This document shows, piece after piece, positions 43,724 through 52,763 of a DNA stretch of 64,000 nt. The stretch is from Paraflavitalea soli (GTDB lineage Bacteria; Bacteroidota; Bacteroidia; Chitinophagales; Chitinophagaceae), in assembly GCF_003555545.1 (NCBI RefSeq), contig NZ_CP032157.1:4158546-4222545 (forward strand), read 5' to 3'. A program made the translations under genes and the position numbers. Numbering within the stretch: position 1 is the stretch's first letter; each line of letters opens with the position of its first letter. The notes under the pieces are model-generated. The model searched no databases. It was given only the letters and a program-made list of their open reading frames with translations, and was not told the DNA's origin.

Positions 43724-44962
43724 TCAGTAAGCAGCTGCAATTGGATCGGGCACTCCATCAGGATCGTTCAAGGCTGTGCCTTTGGCGATGATGTGGGCTC
43801 CGTTGAGTACCAGGATGCCGGCAACATGTGGCGCAGCCATAGAAGTACCACTAAGCCTGGCATACCTGCCCTGGCTGTAGGTAGATACAATGTTTACACC
43901 GGGAGCGGCAAAATCAACCACGTCATTGCCAAAGTTGGAGAAGCTGGCGAAGCGTCCCAGGCTGTCGATAGCTGATACGGTGAATACATTGGCCGCATTG
44001 ACCCTGGCAGGTGAACTCAGACTGGCCTTCACCCGGTCATTACCTGCTGCTATGGCAAAGAGAATACCCCGGGCTGCCAGGGTGCGTACGGCATTGTCGA
44101 GGGCCAATGAAACGGTATCGGTTCCCAAGCTCATATTGACTACTTCACCGGCTTGTGCATTCTGGCCTACATAATTGAGGGCGCGGATCAGTCCGCTGGT
44201 ATTGCCGGAGCCTTCTCCATTAAGGGCCTTTAAAGCAATGATGCTTACGCCTGAAGCTACACCCAGGGTGCCGATATTATTATTCAGGGCGCCAATGATG
44301 CCTGCCACATGGGTGCCATGGCCATTGTTGTCTGTAATAGATGTTTCATCGGTGATGAATGACTTGCTCAATGTCTTGTCTACATTCAGATCGGGGTGAT
44401 CGGGATCGACACCGGTATCAATGATCCACACTCTTTTGCCGGTGCCATCCCCTGCACCCACGCGGCGTACGCCCCATTGTGCCGAAGATGGTTTTACTAC
44501 GGTAAAGCATCCTACGCCGAGGGTGATGACCCTATCACGCTCTACCAGCTGCACTCCATCATCTGCCTTCAACTCATCGGCCTGCTTTGAGGTGAGCCTG
44601 GCAATAAAACCTGTATGGATGCTGCTGAGCACTTCATCCAGCTGGGCATCTGCAATGCGGTGTTTTTGCCGAAGGACGTTGGTAGCCACCCTTGCCTGAT
44701 CGGCAGACTGGATGAGCCTACCGGTAGCACCGGCCTCATTGAGCATCACAATGTACCGGCCATCGATGGCAGTGCTGGTAAACTGTACGGGTTCACAGGC
44801 AGGCTCCTGGTCTTGCTGCATGGTGCTGGCAGGCGAATCGTTTTTCTTGCAACTGATGACGGTCATTATACATAGTGCAGCTGCGACAAAGAAGATGGGT
44901 GATCGCCTTATCCGGTTGGTAGAGAAACAAACCGGCCCGGGTGTGGATTGGATATTGCTCAT
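43724..44962 (-). CDS. Subtilisin-like serine protease (S8) lipoprotein
   Basis: Start set at the ATG at 44962 (412 residues), as the longer frame opens with TTG. The N-terminus is a lipoprotein signal with lipobox VISC (C38). An I9 inhibitor-like propeptide follows (YIVMLNEAGATGRLI to ELKADDGVQLVERDRVI), then the S8 catalytic domain. The triad is in VWIIDTGVDPDHPD (Asp), NGHGTHVAGI (His) and SGTSMAAPHVAG (Ser), with oxyanion AAGND. It is probably anchored in the outer or inner membrane and self-matured by removing the propeptide. Substrate unknown. Confidence 0.93.
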   Translation of the reverse strand: MSNIQSTPGPVCFSTNRIRRSPIFFVAAALCIMTVISCKKNDSPASTMQQDQEPACEPVQFTSTAIDGRYIVMLNEAGATGRLIQSADQARVATNVLRQKHRIADAQLDEVLSSIHTGFIARLTSKQADELKADDGVQLVERDRVITLGVGCFTVVKPSSAQWGVRRVGAGDGTGKRVWIIDTGVDPDHPDLNVDKTLSKSFITDETSITDNNGHGTHVAGIIGALNNNIGTLGVASGVSIIALKALNGEGSGNTSGLIRALNYVGQNAQAGEVVNMSLGTDTVSLALDNAVRTLAARGILFAIAAGNDRVKASLSSPARVNAANVFTVSAIDSLGRFASFSNFGNDVVDFAAPGVNIVSTYSQGRYARLSGTSMAAPHVAGILVLNGAHIIAKGTALNDPDGVPDPIAAAY

Positions 44963-45036
44963 GTAACAGGATACGAGCAATTACCGGGCAAACGATTGCT
45001 GGAGTTGATTAAAGGTTTGTTAATGTAGAGGAAGAC

Positions 45037-45114
45037 AAGCTGTGAGCTACGAGCTGCGAGCGAACAGCCTGTCAGATGCGAGTTGTGAGTGGTCAGTTGT
45101 GGGTTACGAGCCGC
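45037..45114. repeat. Heptad tandem repeat (GAGCTAC family) reaching into a coding region
   Basis: Units AAGCTGT, GAGCTAC, GAGCTGC, GAGCGAA, CAGCCTG, then after one extra base GAGTTGT, GAGTGGT, CAGTTGT, GGGTTAC and GAGCCGC run to 45114. The stop codon of the lectin-hydrolase gene (45104-45106) lies inside the last two units. Confidence 0.8.
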
Positions 45115-46540
45115 TCCTGGGGCTTGCTATAAAGGGTTTTATGCTTCCCCAAACGGCGGGGAAATTGCAGCCGATCACTACGTGGCCGCATCCTTCAATG
45201 ACAGACAGTTTGCTGCCAGGGATCATTTTTGATACGGATGTAACGGAAGCCACGGTGTGGTATTGATCCTTTTCACCTGTCATGACCAGCACAGGGCATT
45301 TGATCTTTGTAAAAGTCTCCTGGCTAAGTATTTCGTTGTTGTACAATTGATTGAGCCAGGCAAGACATTGCCCCCACCGTTCCGGTTGGGGCATTAAGCT
45401 TTTGCGGCTATTGAAGAGTTCGGGGGCCTGACCCATCAGCAGTTCGGGGGTATAATTGAAAATTGTCCTGGCACTGTCCTTGGATTTGTTGCCAAACCCA
45501 ATGGCCACCAGGCTGGTAACCAGTTCGGGATGGATTGCTGCCAGCTTATATGCTGCTGCGGCCCCATCACTAAATCCTATTACGGCTACCTTCTCTTTGG
45601 TGATGCTGCGCACTATCTTATAAGCATCTTCGGCTCTTTGCTGCCAGGTGAAGGGTGTATTGCCAATCTGGGATCTTCCATGGCCGCGGGTAGCCGGGCA
45701 AATCACCAGGTTGGTCTTCGCCAGTTCATCGATGAGAGGCTCAAATTCATCTATATAACCATAGACACCGCCATGCAGCAATAGGACTGGCCTGCCCTTA
45801 CCGTATACTTCGTAGTAGAGTGAAGCATCTCCTACCTGCAGGTATTTACCAGCGGCAGGATTGTTACCGTAGCTAACTTTCTTAGATGTTTGTGCCGGTG
45901 TAATAACAAGATTGGCAAAACTTCCACGCGATTTACCTTGCATCCAAAAACCTATTTTCCCTTTTGTCCGTGTGGACAAGCTATTGACCACGAGTGAAGG
46001 TGTGGGGTTGTTGTTGACGAATACTTTTATCTCCGGATGATCGATGGTGATTTTTACATGGAACCATTGGTCGGGATCAGGGGTTTTCAATATGCGGTTC
46101 TCATATTTACCAGGATGTTCTTCCCTCAACCGAGGCCAGGGATAGTCGGGCAGGTACATATATTGTACGGACCTTGGCCGGCGAACGGTATCGGGATTGA
46201 AAAAGTTGAATGGCCTGAAATAGATGGTCTCGAAAGTTCGCAGGTCCTGCATATTGAAAGCAATCCCTACAAAATTGTTGTTCATACTGTTTTCTCCTTT
46301 CACATCAAATTCGATGGCACTGAGGCTCAATTCTTCATTTTTCAATACCCACTGACCTATACTATCTGAAGGGGCAAACCCCATGGTATCTTTGGCTGTG
46401 AATTGCAGGTCCCTGTCATATATTTGCCACAGGTTACGGTCACCAACATCTATTTTCCGTTGCTGGCCATGGACCTGAAGGGTGAGGAAACTGTTGATGA
46501 AAAGCAAGATGAGCAGTGTACAATGGATGTGTTTTTTCAT
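45104..46540 (-). CDS. Secreted fusion of a concanavalin-like domain and an alpha/beta hydrolase
   Basis: This 478-residue protein has a signal peptide ending at VHGQQ. Residues about 30-225 form a beta-sandwich of the LamG/DUF1080-like type (WFHVKITIDHPEIKVFVNN, KGKIGFWMQGKSRGSFANLVI). Residues about 235-475 are an alpha/beta hydrolase with the oxyanion motif LLLHGG, nucleophile S324 in GFSDGAA, acid in GEKDQYH and histidine in GCGHVV. It is probably a periplasmic or surface esterase guided by the lectin-like domain. It is divergent from a regulator that has a similar sandwich domain, suggesting a functional link. The repeat at its 3' end encodes its last residues. Confidence 0.82.
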   Translation of the reverse strand: MKKHIHCTLLILLFINSFLTLQVHGQQRKIDVGDRNLWQIYDRDLQFTAKDTMGFAPSDSIGQWVLKNEELSLSAIEFDVKGENSMNNNFVGIAFNMQDLRTFETIYFRPFNFFNPDTVRRPRSVQYMYLPDYPWPRLREEHPGKYENRILKTPDPDQWFHVKITIDHPEIKVFVNNNPTPSLVVNSLSTRTKGKIGFWMQGKSRGSFANLVITPAQTSKKVSYGNNPAAGKYLQVGDASLYYEVYGKGRPVLLLHGGVYGYIDEFEPLIDELAKTNLVICPATRGHGRSQIGNTPFTWQQRAEDAYKIVRSITKEKVAVIGFSDGAAAAYKLAAIHPELVTSLVAIGFGNKSKDSARTIFNYTPELLMGQAPELFNSRKSLMPQPERWGQCLAWLNQLYNNEILSQETFTKIKCPVLVMTGEKDQYHTVASVTSVSKMIPGSKLSVIEGCGHVVIGCNFPAVWGSIKPFIASPRSGS

Positions 46541-46662
46541 GATCTTATTTTTCTGATGAATGCTGTATAGCCCAAATATGGATCAAGCGGGACTGATGTG
46601 GCATTTCAAGCATGTTCAAATTGTATTCATTTTTATTCACGCGTTAAATCGCTCATTATCAT

Positions 46663-48039
46663 ATGACAACAAATGATGAGCAAGTGCATATCAAAGCTTG
46701 CCTGTATGAAATAGAGACGCGGCTCAACTGGGGTAGTGCTGTGGATTGGGGCAATGCTGACTTTGAAAAGCTGGCAGATCTGATCGCTACGAAGACGGGG
46801 GTGCAGCTGAGTGTATCGACGCTCAAAAGAATTTGGGGCAAGGTGTCTTATACCAATGCTCCTTCGCTCACCACGCTCGACACCCTGGCCCGTTTTCTGG
46901 ACCATGCCAACTGGCGCGCTTACCAACAACAGTTCCGGCCAGTGGTAAACCCGGTACCTGCTCCTTTGCAGGAAGCTGCCGAACCAATGGCGTCAGCGCC
47001 TGAAGAAAACCGGATACCGGTAGCTGGTTTACGCACTTCCACCTTCCAACGCAAGCGGCTTATTTATCTACTGGCCGGTCTGGTGGTCCTGTTGGTGCTG
47101 ATCGGATTTATGACCAGGCAAAGAAACCCGAAACCTGATCCTTCGAAATTCAGTTATGCGCTTAATAAAGTGATGTCGGAAGGTGTGCCCAATTCGGTGG
47201 TGTTTACTTATGATGCCACAGCAGCGACAACGGATTCGGTCTTTATCCAACAGACCTGGGATATCACGCGCAAAACGCTGGTGCCCAAAGACAGACATGA
47301 ACATTCGGCCATTTATTATTATCCGGGCTATTTCAGGACGAGGCTGATGGTAGATGGAGCGGAAGTAAAAAGTCAGAACCTGATGATCACATCGGATGGC
47401 TGGCTTGGGCTGATTGAAAATACTCCTATACCCTTTTATTTTAAGAAGGAAGAATTTATTAAGAGCGACCGGGTAGAAGTGGACACCGCTACATTAAAAG
47501 CCTATCAGTTATCGCTGTATCCTCAAGCGCCGAAGATCCGTTTCTTCAACCAACGGGATTTGGGGGCTTTACAGAGTAACGATTTTACTTTTGAGACGAA
47601 GCTGAAAAATGATTTCAGCGCGGGCACAGGCGCCTGTCAATCGGTTCAGGTGCTGATACAATGTAAAAATGATATCATCATTATTCCTTTGGCAGCCAAA
47701 ACCTGTATTGGTGATCTGCGCCTGGTTGCCTGCGGCGCAGCAGCGACGAGCAAGGAAGCTGATCTCTCGAAATTCGGGGCCGACCTAAGCCAATGGACAC
47801 ATTTGCGGGTGGAGAGCCACAACAAACAAATGACCTTTTTCGTGAATGGCGTGCAAGCCTATTCGCTTGCTTTCCCCAATGAAGCTACAGGCATTGTTGG
47901 ATTGCAGTATCGGTTCAACGGCGTAGGCGCGGTGAAGGATACGTGGTTCAGGGACGGGAAACAGGTGTATGATTTTGCTCCCGGGGGCGTGAAGATATAT
48001 GGGGATACGGCTTCGACAAGCTCCTTTAGACCAGGGTGA
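46663..48039 (+). CDS. Membrane-tethered predicted DNA-binding protein with periplasmic concanavalin-like domain
   Basis: This 458-residue protein has an N-terminal helical domain (residues 1-90). DFEKLADLIATKTGVQLSVSTLKRIWGKVSYTNAPSLTTLDTLARFL resembles an XRE-like helix-turn-helix widespread in Bacteroidota. One membrane helix follows (about 127-146, LIYLLAGLVVLLVLIGFM). A long outer part includes a beta-sandwich at about 300-450 (WTHLRVESHNKQMTFFVNGVQAYSLAF). With no signal peptide, the topology places the helix-turn-helix in the cytoplasm and the sandwich in the periplasm, a one-protein sensor. It is divergent from the lectin-hydrolase gene. Its last ten residues and stop codon come from a REP-like element. 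Confidence 0.7.
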   Translation: MTTNDEQVHIKACLYEIETRLNWGSAVDWGNADFEKLADLIATKTGVQLSVSTLKRIWGKVSYTNAPSLTTLDTLARFLDHANWRAYQQQFRPVVNPVPAPLQEAAEPMASAPEENRIPVAGLRTSTFQRKRLIYLLAGLVVLLVLIGFMTRQRNPKPDPSKFSYALNKVMSEGVPNSVVFTYDATAATTDSVFIQQTWDITRKTLVPKDRHEHSAIYYYPGYFRTRLMVDGAEVKSQNLMITSDGWLGLIENTPIPFYFKKEEFIKSDRVEVDTATLKAYQLSLYPQAPKIRFFNQRDLGALQSNDFTFETKLKNDFSAGTGACQSVQVLIQCKNDIIIIPLAAKTCIGDLRLVACGAAATSKEADLSKFGADLSQWTHLRVESHNKQMTFFVNGVQAYSLAFPNEATGIVGLQYRFNGVGAVKDTWFRDGKQVYDFAPGGVKIYGDTASTSSFRPG

Positions 48040-48096
48040 GCCGCCCTTCGAGGGCGACCCACCCTTAAGCCGCCTTCGACAGGCTCAGGCTGACAT
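48008..48096. repeat. Composite REP-like element (about 90 bp) supplying a stop codon
   Basis: It has the same order as the copy at 23419: CTTCGACAAGCTCCTTTAGA, the GGGTGAGCCGCC hairpin with GGCGACCCACCC, then CTTCGACAGGCTCAGGCTGA. The TGA inside GGGTGAGCC is the stop of the upstream gene. It lies between two convergent genes and may end both transcripts. Confidence 0.8.
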
Positions 48097-48101
48097 GGGA
48101 G

Positions 48102-50594
48102 TTATTTGCGTTTTTGTTTCTTTTGGGCTTCTTCTCTTTCGCGTTCTTCTTCCTCTTCGTCTTCTTCTCCTTTCACTGTTTTTACAAAGGAGCTGCGGCG
48201 TGGGGCGGGCATTATGCTCTCCTCTCCTTTCACTGCTTTCCAAATGATCTGGCTAAAGAGCAGGTCGGGAATCCTGTCTTCCTTTGTGAAATCAAGTGTA
48301 TTGCTCAGGCGGGCAGTGGCATTGTTGGCAGTATTTTTATCATTGAGGTTCACATTGGCCGGCACGGATTGATAAGCTGTATAATCAGGCGTAGCGGTAA
48401 AACTGCGCCACATCGGTATAGCGGCGGCATCGTACTGGCTCATGGGCGGCAGGCCGAGAATGAGCTCCATGGTGCGCAACATGGAAGAAGTGGAGTACAT
48501 GGTATGGTCCACATAATTTCTTTTCACATAGGGGCTGGCCACAAAGGCAATGGTACGGTGTGCATCCACGTGATCAGGTCCGTTTTGTGCATCATCTTCC
48601 ACGATGAAAACAGCAGATTCTTTCCATACGGGACTTTTAGAGAGGTGCTCTACAAACAGCCCTACTGCCCAATCATTATCGGCCACATGGGCAAAAGGAG
48701 TTGGCCTGCCTGTTCTCAATCCCTCTGTATGGTTGTTGCCAAAGCGCATGCTGTTGAATTGTGGCAAGGCGCCTGCAGCCACCAGGGAATCAAACTCACG
48801 GCGCCACTGGTAAAAACGGGTGGTATCTCTTACGGCCAGGTTGTAATCGGTATAATAAGGACATAAATGGCCTTCCAGTACGGGTATATTGGCTTTACCA
48901 TCATCGGCAAATTCACCATAGGTACGGAAGGTAACACCTGCGCGCTGACAGTAATCCCAGATAAATCCTTTTTTAGGGTTGGCGGCTGCGCGTTTTCCTT
49001 CACCAGGATAAGAGCCACCCCGGCCACCATAAGAAGTAGGCCAATCCTTTTCCAGGAAATCAGTGGCGTGGGCTGAGGTACTCCAGTTGTGGCCATCGGC
49101 ACTCACTTCGCCATCAGCATAAAAATTATCAAGCAATACAAACTCACCAGCCAGTTTATGCTGGTTGGGAGTTACATATTTCCCAAACAAGAGTAGGCTG
49201 GTATCGCCATTGCCCCCGGGCATATCGCTCAATACCTGGTCGTAGGTCCTGTTTTCCTTGATGATGTAAAACACGTGTTTGATAGGTGAAGGGTCGCCCA
49301 CTTTCATGGGGATGGGGTTGCCTTTTTCGCCTTGGGCAGACAGCTCTCCTTCTTTTGAGTAAGGGGTATTTTTATATACTGCACCTGAATAGATAGCCAG
49401 GGCAGCATCGTTGGGCTCCTGGATGATGGAGAGTGTTCCTTTCATTAATCCACCAATGTATTCCACTTCTTTGGTCTCGGTGCTGTCTCCTTTGTGCCTC
49501 ACAACCGAGCCTCTTGGACGCAGGGGACTGGGGCCATTGGGATTGGCAAAAGAGGAAAATCCTTTGCCGTTAGTCACCCATAATTTCTTTCCTATGACTT
49601 TGATATTGGTAGGATACCAACCTACGGGTATGAATCCTTTGGAGCGGGTGGAACCGGGCTCGCTTACATCAAATACGGCCAGGCAATTGTTATCGGCGTT
49701 GGCTACATACAAGGTCTTTTCATTGGTGGACAAAGCCAGGCCATTGGAGGTGGTTCCCTCGGGGGCAGCCGGGTACAGGGCCGCGTTCAATACTTCCAGT
49801 ACTTTGCGCTGCTGGATATCGATAACGGATACGCTGTTGTCGTTGGCATTGGCTACATAGAGATAAGTGCCTTTTTTGGTCAGCAAGAGTTCATTGGGAT
49901 TATCGCCCACGGGTATTTCAGCGGTTATTTTCCGTTCTTTGGTATCGAGGACCAACACTTTATCGCCACCCCATAAGGAGATATACAACTCGCTCTTATC
50001 GGGAGAGAGTAAACAAGCATAAGCTTCCTTGCGCAATGGCAACTTCTGCAGGATGGCTTTGCTGGCGAGGTTGACGATATAGAGGGAATTATCTTCCTTG
50101 GTTACCACATACAGTAGTCCGGCAGCATCGTCTATTTCAATACCCGCCGGGGATATTTTCACAGGCCAGGGTTTACCCAGCTGAATGCTATCCTGTAATA
50201 CCAGTTTATCCTTGATGATGGCATATTTCATGATCCGGTTGTCGTTGCCCCCGGAAGCGTACAGGAATTTTTCATCGGCACTGAACTTCAGGCCATACCA
50301 GGATTTGGGGATCACGATATTGTCTGCAATGACCTGTTTACGGGCATTGATAAGCTGAATGCTTTGTACACTTTGCCCGTTGTTGGTGACTGCCAGCCAT
50401 TTTTGAGAACGGGACAGGGCCAGGTTGAGGGGCAGATCGCCCAGGGGTAAGGAACTCCCTGCGGGTGAGAGGTGCCAGCCATTGGGCAGGCGTACTCTTT
50501 TGGCATCCAGGTCGTTTTCAAGCTGGTCGTTTTTCTGGGCACCGGCCACGAAGACAAGGAGGAGGCAGTAAACAAATTGTAGAATGACTTTCAT
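48102..50594 (-). CDS. YncE-type beta-propeller fused to an alkaline-phosphatase-superfamily phosphoesterase
   Basis: This 830-residue exported protein has a signal peptide ending near VFVAGAQ. Residues about 50-400 are a seven-bladed propeller (repeats such as YLYVANANDNSVSVIDIQQRKVLEVL and TLYVANADNNCLAVFDVSE). Residues about 445-780 are a phosphoesterase domain of the phospholipase C/acid phosphatase group (HVFYIIKENRTYDQVLSDMPGGNGD, DGEVSADGHNWSTSAHATDF, AVFIVEDDAQNGPDHVDAHRT). It should hydrolyse a phosphate ester outside the inner membrane. The C-terminal 25 residues are an unusual run of glutamate, arginine and lysine. Confidence 0.9.
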   Translation of the reverse strand: MKVILQFVYCLLLVFVAGAQKNDQLENDLDAKRVRLPNGWHLSPAGSSLPLGDLPLNLALSRSQKWLAVTNNGQSVQSIQLINARKQVIADNIVIPKSWYGLKFSADEKFLYASGGNDNRIMKYAIIKDKLVLQDSIQLGKPWPVKISPAGIEIDDAAGLLYVVTKEDNSLYIVNLASKAILQKLPLRKEAYACLLSPDKSELYISLWGGDKVLVLDTKERKITAEIPVGDNPNELLLTKKGTYLYVANANDNSVSVIDIQQRKVLEVLNAALYPAAPEGTTSNGLALSTNEKTLYVANADNNCLAVFDVSEPGSTRSKGFIPVGWYPTNIKVIGKKLWVTNGKGFSSFANPNGPSPLRPRGSVVRHKGDSTETKEVEYIGGLMKGTLSIIQEPNDAALAIYSGAVYKNTPYSKEGELSAQGEKGNPIPMKVGDPSPIKHVFYIIKENRTYDQVLSDMPGGNGDTSLLLFGKYVTPNQHKLAGEFVLLDNFYADGEVSADGHNWSTSAHATDFLEKDWPTSYGGRGGSYPGEGKRAAANPKKGFIWDYCQRAGVTFRTYGEFADDGKANIPVLEGHLCPYYTDYNLAVRDTTRFYQWRREFDSLVAAGALPQFNSMRFGNNHTEGLRTGRPTPFAHVADNDWAVGLFVEHLSKSPVWKESAVFIVEDDAQNGPDHVDAHRTIAFVASPYVKRNYVDHTMYSTSSMLRTMELILGLPPMSQYDAAAIPMWRSFTATPDYTAYQSVPANVNLNDKNTANNATARLSNTLDFTKEDRIPDLLFSQIIWKAVKGEESIMPAPRRSSFVKTVKGEEDEEEEEREREEAQKKQKRK

Positions 50595-50616
50595 ATTGTT
50601 GGAGGCGTTAAGAATT

Positions 50617-50700
50617 AGGTGTTAGCAGTTAGCTTTTAGGTATTAACCTTTAGCTATTAGCTTTAATGCATTGGCAATTAGCGCCTAAAAATAGGCTTAA
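50617..50700. repeat. Heptad tandem repeat (TTAGC family), 12 units
   Basis: Twelve contiguous 7-bp units in strict register (AGGTGTT, AGCAGTT, AGCTTTT, AGGTATT, AACCTTT, AGCTATT and so on to GGCTTAA), 84 bp in all. It is the only array here that lies between two divergent genes. It shares sequence family and core length with 42411-42494. Confidence 0.85.
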
Positions 50701-50886
50701 CTCTGGTTGTAAGGTACGAGTTTACAATTGCTTAACAGTGGGTAGGGATCAGGAAGCCGTCCAGGCATGGGCATCAAAGGTAACAGGTTAATATCCTTTC
50801 ATAAAAAGCAAATACAGGGGACAAAAGGATGGAGTATTTATTCGTACTTGTGTGGTTTAACAACAAGATTATTGAAAAACCATATA

Positions 50887-52305
50887 ATGAGACAAACTAT
50901 GCATCGCCAGGGCACCAGAATGACAGGTATTGCACTTTTATCGCTCCTTTTATTGCTAACAGGTACACAGGCAGTTTCGGCCAAAGACATCCTGGTAAAG
51001 TCAGTGGCAGCGCTGCAAACGGCCATCAACAACGGCAAGCCGGGTGATGTGATCACGGTAGCCAATGGGGTATATGTAACCTCAGGCAATATTAGTATCC
51101 GCAACAGTGGTACGGCATCGCAGCCGATCACGATCACAGCAGAAAAGATTGGCGGTGCAGAGATCAAGGGAACCGGTGGTTTTACGATTGAAAGCCCTTC
51201 TTCGTACATCGTCATCAAGGGCTTTGTGTTTACACATGCTTCGGAAAAAGCGGTGATGCAAGCGGGCACACGCTTCTGCCGGTGGACAAGGAATGTATTT
51301 CAAACCATAGGAGAAGGAAACTACCTCACCATTCATGGCAGTGACCACCAGGTAGATTACAACACTTTTCAACATAAGAATGCCTTGGGCAAATTCATCG
51401 GGGTACGGGGAGATGGCAACCAGATAGCAGAACGGCTGTGGATACACCACAATTATTTCCTGGACTTCTTACCACAAAAGGGCAATGGTGCAGAAGCGCT
51501 GCAATTTGGCCTGAGTGGCTATAGTCTTTCTTCGAGCCATAGCCTGCTGGAGTACAATCTCTTTGAGCAATGCGCCGGAGAGAATGAATTGATCTCTGTA
51601 AAAGCCTCTTTCGTAACGGTGCGGTACAATACGATCCGTGATTGCAAAGCGCAATTCACGCTGCGGCATGGCAATCATTGTGAAGTGTATGGCAACTATT
51701 TTTTTCGCACACCGGGTCTCCGCATTTTTGGCGATGACCATATCATACACAGCAATTATTTTGAAAACTGCAAGCCTGCCATCAATATCGGCAATGGCGG
51801 AGCAGAGGTAGCGGATGGGGCTGACCTGCGTTCTCATGACCGGCCTGACCGGGTGCTGGTGGTATTCAATACGCTGGTGAATAATGAAGAAAATATTACG
51901 CGTACAGAACGTCCCAACGGATTGGGTTCTACTTCGATTACGATCGCCTACAATATTATTCAGGGTGGTGGCGAAGCAGTGAGTGTAAAAGGGCCTTACA
52001 GCAATCCGATATGGAAAGGCAATATAATTTTCAATACCAAGGGTGCTGGTCAGCTGCCGGATAGCGCCTATACAAAGGCGGATCCCATGCTGAGCAAGGA
52101 TGCTGCCGGCATCTATCACCTGCAAAAGGGAAGTCCTGCCATTGGCGCTGCCAAAAGTGATTACCGGGGTATTACGCTCGACATGGACGGGCAATTGCGC
52201 AAAACGCCATTGGATACCGGCGCCGATCAGTTGAGTGCTGTGCCTGTGAAGGCATCTGTATTGTTACCTAAGGATGTAGGAGTTGTGGGACAGGGAAGTG
52301 AGTGA
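50887..52305 (+). CDS. Polysaccharide lyase family 6 (alginate lyase or chondroitinase B-like)
   Basis: Start set at the ATG at 50887, giving 472 residues and a signal peptide ending AVSAKD; the longer frame has no signal. The body is a right-handed parallel beta-helix with the PL6 hallmarks: HNYFLDF, ENELISVKAS and FTLRHGNHCEVYGNYF. The Bronsted base is K239 and the acid R260. Their 21-residue spacing equals K250/R271 of chondroitinase B. It should cleave uronic-acid polysaccharides (alginate or dermatan sulfate) by beta-elimination. No alginate uptake genes are adjacent. A heptad array follows its stop. Confidence 0.88.
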   Translation: MRQTMHRQGTRMTGIALLSLLLLLTGTQAVSAKDILVKSVAALQTAINNGKPGDVITVANGVYVTSGNISIRNSGTASQPITITAEKIGGAEIKGTGGFTIESPSSYIVIKGFVFTHASEKAVMQAGTRFCRWTRNVFQTIGEGNYLTIHGSDHQVDYNTFQHKNALGKFIGVRGDGNQIAERLWIHHNYFLDFLPQKGNGAEALQFGLSGYSLSSSHSLLEYNLFEQCAGENELISVKASFVTVRYNTIRDCKAQFTLRHGNHCEVYGNYFFRTPGLRIFGDDHIIHSNYFENCKPAINIGNGGAEVADGADLRSHDRPDRVLVVFNTLVNNEENITRTERPNGLGSTSITIAYNIIQGGGEAVSVKGPYSNPIWKGNIIFNTKGAGQLPDSAYTKADPMLSKDAAGIYHLQKGSPAIGAAKSDYRGITLDMDGQLRKTPLDTGADQLSAVPVKASVLLPKDVGVVGQGSE

Positions 52306-52311
52306 TGAGGC

Positions 52312-52353
52312 GGCAGTTGGCAAACGGCAGTCGACAGTCGGCAGTCGGCAGTC
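52312..52353. repeat. Heptad tandem repeat (GGCAGTC family)
   Basis: Six units in register: GGCAGTT, GGCAAAC, GGCAGTC, GACAGTC, GGCAGTC, GGCAGTC. The array starts 6 bp after the lyase stop, between convergent genes. Confidence 0.85.
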
Positions 52354-52398
52354 TTTTGCTTCGATAGCAGCTCTCTCTTGAGTCAAAATAACAAAGGG

Positions 52399-52749
52399 TT
52401 AGCGCACGAGCCATTCTTTCAATACAACAGCATCATTGTGTTCTTCATCTTTGGCGCCATAGACCAAGGTAACGGGACCATTGGACAAGTAACCTTTGAG
52501 AACGGCTACCTGTTCTTTGTTGCCAATCAATTCCTTCCGGTATCGTTTCTTGAATTCATTCCATTTAGCGGGATCATGATCAAACCATTTCCTGAGGGTG
52601 GTGCTGGGTGCAATTTCTTTCAGCCACAGGTCAACGGCTGCTTTTTCTTTGGTCAACCCGCGGGGCCAAAGTCTATCCACCAGTATTCGCATGCCATCTT
52701 CCTTAGCGGGCTTTTCATATACTCTCTTTAATTGTAAAGTCATATGCAC
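52399..52749 (-). CDS. DUF488 family protein
   Basis: This 116-residue protein (a start two codons later at 52743 is equally possible) is a complete DUF488 domain of the YeaO type: LKRVYEKPAKEDGMRILVDRLWPRG, VDLWLKEIAPSTTLRKWFDHDPAKW, and VTLVYGAKDEEHNDAVVLKEWL. The family is common and cytoplasmic with no proven reaction. It ends convergent with the PL6 gene and starts 14 bp after the fucosidase stop on the same strand, so it may be the last gene of that transcript. Confidence 0.88.
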   Translation of the reverse strand: MHMTLQLKRVYEKPAKEDGMRILVDRLWPRGLTKEKAAVDLWLKEIAPSTTLRKWFDHDPAKWNEFKKRYRKELIGNKEQVAVLKGYLSNGPVTLVYGAKDEEHNDAVVLKEWLVR

Positions 52750-52763
52750 CTCCTTTTAATGAA

